Shown piece by piece: positions 58,075-64,000 of a stretch of DNA of 64,000 nt. Origin of the DNA: Anaeromyxobacter oryzae. GTDB taxonomy: Bacteria > Myxococcota > Myxococcia > Myxococcales > Anaeromyxobacteraceae. Both the position numbers and the translations under genes were made by a program. The stretch covers positions 5,812,501 through 5,876,500 of the forward strand of contig NZ_AP025591.1 of assembly GCF_023169945.1 (NCBI RefSeq), read 5' to 3'. Position 1 is the first letter of the stretch, and every line of letters begins with the position of its first letter. The notes beneath the pieces were generated by a model. That model did no database searches and was not told the DNA's origin. It worked only from the letters and a program-made list of their open reading frames with translations.

Positions 58075-58863
58075 TCAGCCCTCCCGCGCTACGATCTGGC
58101 CGCGCGGCACGACGAGGAGCGCGCCGCCCGAGACGCACAGGTCCTCGCCGACGAGGTGCCCCGACGCCTCGCTCGCGAGGTACAGGACGGCGTGCACCAC
58201 GTCCTCGACCTCGCCCACGCGCCGGTTCGGGAGCGCGCCCGCGATCGCGGCGCCGACCGTGCGCAGCTCCGGCTCGGCCATCGGCGTCCGGACCCAGCCC
58301 GGCGACACCACGTTCACCCGGGTCGACGGGGCGAGCTCGACGGCGAGGCTCATCGCGAGGGACTGCAGCGCCCCCTTCGTCGCCGCGTAGTGGCCGTGGC
58401 GCGCCTCGCCGCGCTGCCCGGCGGTCGAGCCGATGAAGATCACGTTCCCCCGCCCGCCGCGGCCGAGGTGCGGCAGCGCCTCGCGGACCAGGTAGAACGC
58501 GCTGAAGGTGTTGACCCGGAAGATCTCCTCGAGCTGCGGTCCGGTGATGGCGCCGATGGGGCCCTCGTTCCAGATCGCCGCGGAGTGGACGAGCTGATCG
58601 AGGCCGCAGAGCGCCTGGCTCGCATCCGCGACGCACCGGACGCAGCCCTGCTCCGTCCCGAGGTCGGCGCCGACCGGGAACGCGCGCCCGGGGTGGCGCG
58701 CCGCGAGCGCCTCGGCGGCGGCCCGGTTCGACCGGTAGTGGATCGCGACCTTCGCGCCCTGGTCCAGCAGGGCCTCGGCGACCCCGAGGCCGATCCCCGA
58801 GGAGCCGCCGGTGACGAGGGCGCGGCGGCCGGCGAGGTCGTCGTAACGGGCCACGATCTTCAT
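58075..58863 (-). CDS. Short-chain dehydrogenase/reductase
   Basis: This 262-residue classical SDR has the cofactor motif TGGSSGIG (18-25), HSAA in the NNAG position, the catalytic Ser in IFIGSTAG and the YAATK pair, and the SPGWVRTPM stretch. Most such enzymes use NADP(H). The substrate is unknown. Its ATG overlaps the stop of the HAD gene upstream (ATGA), so the two are co-expressed. Confidence 0.92.
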   Translation of the reverse strand: MKIVARYDDLAGRRALVTGGSSGIGLGVAEALLDQGAKVAIHYRSNRAAAEALAARHPGRAFPVGADLGTEQGCVRCVADASQALCGLDQLVHSAAIWNEGPIGAITGPQLEEIFRVNTFSAFYLVREALPHLGRGGRGNVIFIGSTAGQRGEARHGHYAATKGALQSLAMSLAVELAPSTRVNVVSPGWVRTPMAEPELRTVGAAIAGALPNRRVGEVEDVVHAVLYLASEASGHLVGEDLCVSGGALLVVPRGQIVAREG

Positions 58864-59759
58864 CGGGCTCCCTTCCCGCGGCGCGCGGCGGCCCGCGGCG
58901 CGGACCAGGTCGCTCCGTCGAGGATGTCGAGGACCTGCGCGAAGCTGGAGATCGCGAGCGGCCAGCGCGCCTGGGACTCGTCGGCGACGTGCCGCTGGGT
59001 GACCTTCTTCGCCGAGATCACCGCGAGCCGGTCGCGGTACTCCTTCGAGACGTACGTGCCGTACTCGGCCCAGACCCCGAGCGCGCCGCACGCCTCCGCC
59101 ACCGGCATGTCCTTCTTCACGTTGTCGCCCACGTAAAGCACCTCGCGCCCGTCGAGGCCGAGGTCGGCGAGGATCTTCCGGAGCCCCGAGGCGTCGGGCT
59201 TCTCCGCCTCGCGCGGGAGCTCGAACACCGGCGTGCGAGACCGGTAGTGCCCGGCCTCCTCCTTCCGCCGGATCTCGGCCGCGACGTTCTCGGGCAGCGG
59301 GAAGCGGGGAAGCGTGTACAGGGCGTCGAAGTGGCCGTCGAGCTTCAGGTGCTTGAGGCGCAGCTCCGCGGCGTTCCGCGGCGCGTCGGTGAGGCCGACC
59401 ACGCGGAGGCCGCGCCCGCGGATGCGGTCGAGGGTCTCGCGCACGAGCGGGTAGGGCTGGAGGTACCGGTCGCGCGCGGTGGCGAACGCGTGGCGCGCCG
59501 GCTCGAGGACGAGGGCGTTGAAGGAGTCGAAGTCCGCCTCGTAGGGCCGGAAGATCTCCGACTCCTGGATCGCGAACGGGTACTCGTTCGACTCGTACTT
59601 GGAGTAGACCGCCTTCAGCGACTGGACGATCCGCACCCGCGGGAGGGCGGTCGTGGCGACGAGCGAGTCGACCATCGCCTCGAGCGCCGGGACGATGAAG
59701 TCCACCCACGGGTACAGGGTGTTGTCGAGGTCGGTGACGACGGCCCGGTAGCGCGGCAC
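58860..59759 (-). CDS. HAD superfamily hydrolase
   Basis: This 299-residue protein has the HAD motifs DLDNTLYPW near residue 10 (nucleophile Asp and acid/base Asp), VGLTDAPRN (motif II), EKPDASGLRKIL (motif III Lys) and YVGDNVKKDM (motif IV). It has a cap of about 120 residues and a longer C-terminus than small phosphatases. Phosphatase activity on a small metabolite is likely. The GTG at 59759 is chosen just before PRYRAVVTDLDN; no in-frame ATG is nearby. It is coupled with the SDR gene. Confidence 0.88.
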   Translation of the reverse strand: MPRYRAVVTDLDNTLYPWVDFIVPALEAMVDSLVATTALPRVRIVQSLKAVYSKYESNEYPFAIQESEIFRPYEADFDSFNALVLEPARHAFATARDRYLQPYPLVRETLDRIRGRGLRVVGLTDAPRNAAELRLKHLKLDGHFDALYTLPRFPLPENVAAEIRRKEEAGHYRSRTPVFELPREAEKPDASGLRKILADLGLDGREVLYVGDNVKKDMPVAEACGALGVWAEYGTYVSKEYRDRLAVISAKKVTQRHVADESQARWPLAISSFAQVLDILDGATWSAPRAAARRGKGAR

Positions 59760-59869
59760 GCGCGCATGGTAGCCGGGAGGGTGCGGGCCCGCCACCCGCG
59801 CGATCTCGAGGACGCGCGATCCTTCCGCCGCGCGTGAAGGGACGTCGCCGGCGATGTTACGATGCCGCC

Positions 59870-61789
59870 GTGCCCCCGACCGGACGCCACCACCTCGTCG
59901 CACACCTGCCGCCCGCGGGCGCGTGGCGCCGCGCGCTCCACCTCGACCGCGCCGGCGGCGCGCCGCACCCCGTGATCCTGGCGCTCGCGCCCGCCGAGCT
60001 CGCGGACGATCCCGCCCGGCTCGCCGCGCTCGCACGCGACGCGGAGGCGGCGGCGCGCGTGCGCCACCCGAACCTCGTTCCGTCGCTCGGCCTCGAGACG
60101 GTCGGCGACGCCCTCGCGCTCGCGTCGGAGGCTCCCGACGGCGTCACCCTCGAGGCGCTGCTCGAGGCGGGCGGGCGGCTCCCGCCGGACGTCGCGGCCC
60201 GCGTCGTCGCCGACGCGGCCGCCGGCGTCGCCGCCCTGCACGCGGTGGACGCGGGGGACGGCCACCCGCTCACCCACGGCGCGCTCTCGCCGGCGTGGCT
60301 CTCGATCGGTTCCGACGGCGTGACCCGCGTGTCCGGGGCGGCGGCCGGCGCGGGCGCCGGCGGGCCAGCCGCGGACGTCCGCGCGCTCGCCGCGATCCTC
60401 CACCTGTGCCTCTCCGGCGAGCCGTCCGCCGAGCCGCCGCGCCCGCTCGACGGCCCCGGCGTCCCGGGCGCGCTCGCCGCGGTGGTGGACGCGGCGCTCG
60501 GCGCGGTGCCCGTCGACGCGGGCGCGAAGAGCGCGGCCGCGTTCGGGGAGGCGATCGGCGGTGCGCTGCCGCTCGCGCCGCACGAGCACGTCGCCGCGTA
60601 CCTCGAGGCGATCCTCCCGTCCGACGGCGCCGGCCGGATGGCGCTCGCGCGCCGGCTGGCCGAGGCGAGGGCGGAGCTGACCGCAGGGGACGAGGCGGCG
60701 CGCGCGTCGGATGCGGACGAGCTGATCGTGGAGGAGGAGACCGCTCCGCCGTGGGCGGTGGCGACCACGTCCTCCCCGGACCCGAACGCGAGCCCGACTC
60801 CCGTGCCCGCGTCACCTGGCCCCGGGTCCGCGGACCCTGGCCCGAAGGCCACGCCGATCCCCCGGCCGAATCCGACCGCGACGAACCCGAGCCTGAACCC
60901 GACCGCCCTCGTGGCGGGCACGGGAAGCGGGCCAGCGGCCACGGGCCACGGGACGCGGGTCACGGGCACGGGCACGGGCACGGGCACGGAGAGGCCGGGC
61001 ACGTTCCCGGGCACGGGTACGGGCACGAAGGCGGCTCCGATGGGGAGCGGGGCTGACGCCGCGATCACGTTCCCCGTCCCCGCCGCGGCCGCTCCGCGCT
61101 CGCGCCTGCCGCTGCTGGTCGGCCTGCTCGCCGCGGCGCTCGGGTTCGGCGCCGGGGTCGTCCTCTCCCGGCACCTGCCGGCGCTCGCCACCCTCGGGCG
61201 CGCGCCGCAGCCGCCCGACGCATCCGCGCCGGTTGGGCTCGAGGCCGCTCCGGCCGAGCGCGCCGCCGCGCCCGACCGGCCGCCGGCGCCGGCGCCGGCG
61301 CCACAGCCTGCGGCTCCGGCGCAGCCTTCGCCTGCGGCCCCCGCCAGACAGCCCGCGGCGCCTTCGCCCGCTCCGCCACGCCGCGCCGACCCGCCCTCGC
61401 TCGCGATCTCGGCGGAGCCGGCGGTCGACGTCTTCGTGGACGGCAAGCGCGTCGGCCGCCCGCCGATCACGGTGCCGGTCGCCGCCGGTGACCACGAGGT
61501 CCGCCTCCGCGACGCAGCCCAGGGGGTCGATACGAAGCGCCGCGTCACCGCTCGAGGCCCGGCGACGCCGGTACGCTTCGCCCTCGGGCGCGGCGTGCTG
61601 TCGGTGACCGCGCCGCCGGACACGGAGGTGATCGTGGACGGCCGCCGCGCGGGCAGCGGGAACGTACGCGTGGAGCTCTGGGAAGGCGTCCACCGCGTCG
61701 AGGCGCGGCGCGGGGAGGCGAAGGTGGGGGAGCGCTTCACGCTCCACCCCGGCGAGACCTGGACCTACGACGTGACGCCGACCCCATGA
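59870..61789 (+). CDS. Pseudokinase-like protein with two PEGA domains
   Basis: This protein of about 639 residues looks like a Ser/Thr kinase that lost its catalytic residues. RVRHPNLVPSLGLETVG and HGALSPAWLSIGSDG stand in the positions of the alpha-C/beta-4 region and the catalytic loop. No HRD, DFG or Lys-Glu pair is seen. A Thr/Pro/Gly linker (310-400) includes a GTGTGTGT run. One membrane helix (about 410-430), a Pro/Ala linker and two PEGA repeats (about 508-575 and 580-639, AVDVFVDGKRVGRPPI and DTEVIVDGRRAG) follow. It may sense and scaffold at the envelope. GTG start; a TATA-less, leaderless-like context. Confidence 0.78.
   Translation: MPPTGRHHLVAHLPPAGAWRRALHLDRAGGAPHPVILALAPAELADDPARLAALARDAEAAARVRHPNLVPSLGLETVGDALALASEAPDGVTLEALLEAGGRLPPDVAARVVADAAAGVAALHAVDAGDGHPLTHGALSPAWLSIGSDGVTRVSGAAAGAGAGGPAADVRALAAILHLCLSGEPSAEPPRPLDGPGVPGALAAVVDAALGAVPVDAGAKSAAAFGEAIGGALPLAPHEHVAAYLEAILPSDGAGRMALARRLAEARAELTAGDEAARASDADELIVEEETAPPWAVATTSSPDPNASPTPVPASPGPGSADPGPKATPIPRPNPTATNPSLNPTALVAGTGSGPAATGHGTRVTGTGTGTGTERPGTFPGTGTGTKAAPMGSGADAAITFPVPAAAAPRSRLPLLVGLLAAALGFGAGVVLSRHLPALATLGRAPQPPDASAPVGLEAAPAERAAAPDRPPAPAPAPQPAAPAQPSPAAPARQPAAPSPAPPRRADPPSLAISAEPAVDVFVDGKRVGRPPITVPVAAGDHEVRLRDAAQGVDTKRRVTARGPATPVRFALGRGVLSVTAPPDTEVIVDGRRAGSGNVRVELWEGVHRVEARRGEAKVGERFTLHPGETWTYDVTPTP
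60961..60989 (+). repeat. Hexanucleotide tandem repeat (CACGGG)n
   Basis: Almost five units of CACGGG run in frame in the pseudokinase gene and code for part of the Gly-Thr linker. More distant copies continue to about 61025. Slippage here would change linker length by two residues per unit without a frameshift. Confidence 0.75.
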
Positions 61790-61874
61790 GGAGGCGCCGC
61801 GGAGGCGCTACGGGGAGTCGGCAGTCTGGGCACCCCGCGGGCGCTGCCCGCGGGGCGGGGCGGCACGCCCGACG

Positions 61875-62369
61875 CTAGCCGTGCTCGTGCCCATGCCCGT
61901 GCGGGCCATGGGCGTGCCCGTGCTCCTTCTCCTCGTCCGTCGCCACCCGGACCTCGCGGACGGTGATGTCGAAGTGGAGCGTCTTCCCGGCGAGCGGGTG
62001 GTTCAGGTCGATGGTCACCGAGTCGGGCTTCACGTCGCGGATGGAGAACGGCACGGGATCGCCGTTGGGACCCTCCGCCGTGAGCTCCATCCCGACCTGC
62101 GGGTCGAACCCGGGCGGGAACGCGCCGCGCGGGACCTGCTGCACGCCCCGGGGATCGTGCTCGCCGTAGCCCTCTGCCGGCTGGACGACGACCTGCTTCT
62201 TCTCGCCGACGTCGAGCCCCTCCAGCGCGGACTCGAGCCCGGGCACGATCTGCCCCTCGCCGTGCAGGTAGGTGAGCGGATCTCCCGGCTCCGACGCGTC
62301 GACCACCTGGCCGTCCCCGAGGTGGAGCGAGTAGTCGATGCCGACGACGTTGCCCTTCGCGATCTTCAT
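61875..62369 (-). CDS. slyD: SlyD-type FKBP peptidyl-prolyl isomerase
   Basis: This 164-residue protein has the FKBP fold with inserted chaperone flap: VVGIDYSLHLGDGQVVDAS, GEGQIVPGLESALEGLDVGE, then the flap and FDITVREVRVA. The His-rich tail (HGHAHGPHGHGHEHG) binds nickel in SlyD proteins and helps hydrogenase maturation or metal storage. It acts in the cytosol as a foldase. It stands alone, 108 bases after an intrinsic terminator. Confidence 0.95.
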   Translation of the reverse strand: MKIAKGNVVGIDYSLHLGDGQVVDASEPGDPLTYLHGEGQIVPGLESALEGLDVGEKKQVVVQPAEGYGEHDPRGVQQVPRGAFPPGFDPQVGMELTAEGPNGDPVPFSIRDVKPDSVTIDLNHPLAGKTLHFDITVREVRVATDEEKEHGHAHGPHGHGHEHG

Positions 62370-62476
62370 GAGGCCCTCCGCAGGCCTGACAGTTTGGGGA
62401 CGGCGACGCGCCTTTCCCACCGGGCGGTATTCCGCGATCGGCGGGCGACGAGCAAGGGAATCCGCCCCGACCTGCG
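62370..62476 (-). other. slyD upstream region
   Basis: This stretch of about 107 bases lies between the terminator and slyD. It should hold the slyD promoter; no strong hexamers stand out. Confidence 0.35.
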
Positions 62477-62518
62477 AAAAAAAACGCGCCGGCCACGCCG
62501 AGGGTCGGCGGGCCGGCG
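62477..62518 (-). terminator. Strong intrinsic terminator
   Basis: On the minus strand CGCCGGCC (62518-62511) pairs with GGCCGGCG (62494-62487) with extra inner pairing, followed by CG and eight T (62484-62477). It is the best U-tract terminator of the window. It lies 220 bases beyond the last coding gene, so a structured 3' region or unknown RNA precedes it. Confidence 0.88.
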
Positions 62519-62740
62519 GTGAGGCAGCGTCGCGGTCCGTGTACCGCGACGCCCGTGAAGCGGCGACGCTTCCCGAGAGTGCACCCCGCGTGCCGTACGC
62601 TCGGCCGAGCGCCTCCCGTGCAGATCGACCAGTTCGACCGCCGATGCGGCGCATGCCGAGGAGCGTGCTCGCGATCCAGGCACGAAAGGCCTGCGTCCCG
62701 GAGCCCCCCGCGAGAAAGCTTTGCGAGGTGAGGGGCCGGC
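62519..62740 (-). other. Non-coding stretch with several stem-loops
   Basis: Between the stop of the membrane protein gene and the terminator the minus strand can fold several hairpins. One is GTCGCGGT/ACCGCGAC at about 62529-62550. Another is GAAGCG/CGCTTC near 62557-62572, whose loop reads GCGA on the plus strand but TCGC on the minus strand. It could be a 3' UTR, a small RNA or a riboregulator for slyD. An open frame through it has no family character. Confidence 0.45.
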
Positions 62741-64000
62741 CTACCAGTACCCCCAGCGCCGGCGCAGGACCCACTCGGCTGCGAGCGCCCCCGCCAGGGC
62801 GGCGAGCGTCCACCAGCGATCCCAGATCGGCACCGCCTTCCGGCGGCCGATCTCGACGACGTCCGCCTCCTGCAGCGCGAGGTCGGGGAGATCGCCGCCC
62901 GGGAGCGCCGAGGCGCGGCCGCCCGTCGCCTCGGCGATGGCGGACATGAGCTCGGGGCGGGGCGCGACGTCCGCGTCCTCCGGTCCGGCGCCGCGGACCG
63001 CCACCGCCGCGGTCGCCGTCTCCGCCCCTCCGTCGCCGTGCGCGACGACCTTGTAGGCGCCCGGCCCCGGCGGGACGAGCTCGATCCGCGCCGTCCCGTC
63101 GGCGCCCGCGACGGCCTCGCCGCGGGCCACCGACCGGCCGTCGTCCGAGACCAGCTCGGCCGAGACCTTCTTGCCCTCGGCGGGGCCCCAGTCCGGATTG
63201 CGCGCGGAGACGGTCAGCCCGACGGGAGCGCCGGGCTCCGCCGCCGGCGCGTCCGGCTCCACCTGGAGCGGCGCGAGCGCCGGGTCGCGCACGAGCCAGC
63301 GCAGCGCGCCATTCCAGAAGCGGAGGTACGCGCGGTTGCCCTGGCCGGACTCCGCCGCGACGAACCCCCAGCGCCACGTGGCGTCCGTCGTCACGGCGAG
63401 GGTCCGGCCGTGAGCCACCTCGCGGACGGCGACGAGCGGCGCGGGCCGGCCCTCCACCTCGACCCCGGGCGCGTCGAGGAGCACCGTCGCGCCGGCGCCC
63501 GGCGCGAGCGCCCGCGTGAGGTTCACGGCGGTGACGGGCGGGAGCGCCGCCCACACCGCGTCGTTCTGGCCCTCGCCGGGCGCGAGGGCGGTCACCGGGT
63601 GGCGCTTCCCCTCGGCGGTGAGCCGGGGATGGACCTCCGTCTCCGCCTCGGTGGTCCCGTCGAGCGGCGCGACCGGGAGCACGTCCGCGAGCGGCGTCTC
63701 GCCGTAGTGGCCGTCCCCGAAGCTCTGCTCGCCGCCGATCATCGCGAGGGCGCCGCCGTTCAGGACGTACTCGCGGACGTTCGGCAGGAAGCGGTCGATC
63801 TCGAGGCCGCGGTACGGCCCGTACGCGAAGTTCACGAACAGCACCGCGTCGAACGTCTTGAGCTGCTCGCCGAAGATCTCCGAGACCGGGAACGGGATGA
63901 GCGACAGCTCCTCCTGCGGGCCCGGCTGATCCGCGTTCGAGCGCAGGATGAAGAAGCTCACCAGATCGACGTTCGGATCCTGCTTCAGCAGCCCGCGCAG
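62741..64000 (-). CDS. Membrane-anchored glutamine-amidotransferase-like protein, C-terminal part
   Basis: Only the last 419 residues are in the window, and the frame runs on past 64000 (LLKQDPNVDLVSFFILRS continues upstream of the first in-window ATG). Visible parts are a class-I amidotransferase-like alpha/beta domain (FDAVLFVNFAYGPY, YVLNGGALAMIGGEQSFG), an Ig-like domain (VGLTVSARNPDWGP, RIELVPPGPGAYKV) and one C-terminal membrane helix ending WVLRRRWGYW. This matches large membrane proteins of the BatA/vWA-neighbour type with DUF1355-like domains. The function is unknown. Confidence 0.82.
   Translation of the reverse strand: MRGLLKQDPNVDLVSFFILRSNADQPGPQEELSLIPFPVSEIFGEQLKTFDAVLFVNFAYGPYRGLEIDRFLPNVREYVLNGGALAMIGGEQSFGDGHYGETPLADVLPVAPLDGTTEAETEVHPRLTAEGKRHPVTALAPGEGQNDAVWAALPPVTAVNLTRALAPGAGATVLLDAPGVEVEGRPAPLVAVREVAHGRTLAVTTDATWRWGFVAAESGQGNRAYLRFWNGALRWLVRDPALAPLQVEPDAPAAEPGAPVGLTVSARNPDWGPAEGKKVSAELVSDDGRSVARGEAVAGADGTARIELVPPGPGAYKVVAHGDGGAETATAAVAVRGAGPEDADVAPRPELMSAIAEATGGRASALPGGDLPDLALQEADVVEIGRRKAVPIWDRWWTLAALAGALAAEWVLRRRWGYW

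Noticed and set aside
59856..59861. CGTAAC box on the minus strand before the HAD gene
   Set aside because: AC comes after 20 bases instead of 18 or 19 and the gene start is 77 bases further. The region also holds the start of the pseudokinase gene on the other strand. Treated as a near miss.
62640..62730. Minus-strand GCAAAGC and GGGACGCAGGCC, recalling a GEMM cyclic-di-GMP riboswitch
   Set aside because: The conserved core GACGCAAAGCC is not kept, the tetraloop hairpin and its receptor could not be drawn, and no closing P1 was found.

Overview
The window is about 64 kb of very GC-rich bacterial chromosome (GC dominates third codon positions, starts are ATG or GTG, and adjacent genes often overlap by the four bases ATGA or GTGA). 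A bacterial V/A-type ATPase cluster, a Frz-like chemotaxis operon with a hybrid CheA, PEGA and pseudokinase proteins and general gene style suggest a myxobacterium, most like Anaeromyxobacter. This placement is an inference from gene content; no search was run. No insertion sequence, phage, CRISPR array or conjugative element was seen.

Layout. 1-1158: 3' end of an rRNA operon (23S, 5S, terminator). 1.2-4.3 kb: MTA phosphorylase, a UdgX-type uracil-DNA glycosylase and a DUF763 protein. 4.3-19.5 kb: a block built around two copies of a three-gene cassette (ECF sigma factor, zinc anti-sigma factor, 216-residue protein of unknown function). It also holds an orphan third anti-sigma factor, a GH63-like glucosidase, an operon of glucose dehydrogenase, aquaporin, membrane-fused NDH-2 and a repeat membrane protein, a DUF417 protein, a GMC oxidoreductase and an EF-hand protein. 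19.8-25.4 kb: NUDIX hydrolase and a TetR-controlled RND efflux pair. 25.5-33.9 kb: GAF histidine kinase and a cheR-cheW-mcp-cheA-cheB operon. 34-43.5 kb: a reductase-like SDR and a nine-gene V-type ATPase operon. 43.5-54 kb: DUF2267 protein, PAS histidine kinase, CusBA-type metal efflux, Tat-exported multicopper oxidase and an IPT/TIG protein. 54-64 kb: a pair of E1/ThiF-like proteins, tRNA-Asn, BtrH-like and SirB1-like proteins, a [2Fe-2S] protein, SDR, HAD, pseudokinase-PEGA, SlyD-type isomerase and the C-terminal part of a membrane-anchored glutamine-amidotransferase-like protein.

Main discovery. The heptamer CGTAACG (CGTAAC in one case) lies just upstream of nine transcription units between 2.8 and 19.5 kb. 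In eight of the nine it is followed, 18 or 19 bases later, by the dinucleotide AC. In most cases a start codon follows 42-58 bases after that. This fits an ECF-type promoter (AAC-containing -35 box, spacer of 16-17, GAC/CAC-like -10 box). The nine units are udgX, the first sigma cassette, the glucosidase, the glucose-dehydrogenase operon, the orphan anti-sigma unit, a 101-residue protein gene, the DUF417 gene, the GMC oxidoreductase gene and the EF-hand gene. I propose one locally clustered, autoregulated ECF stress regulon joining DNA repair, sugar oxidation with membrane NADH oxidation, and envelope or periplasmic functions. The second sigma cassette lacks the motif and may be a downstream or competing arm.
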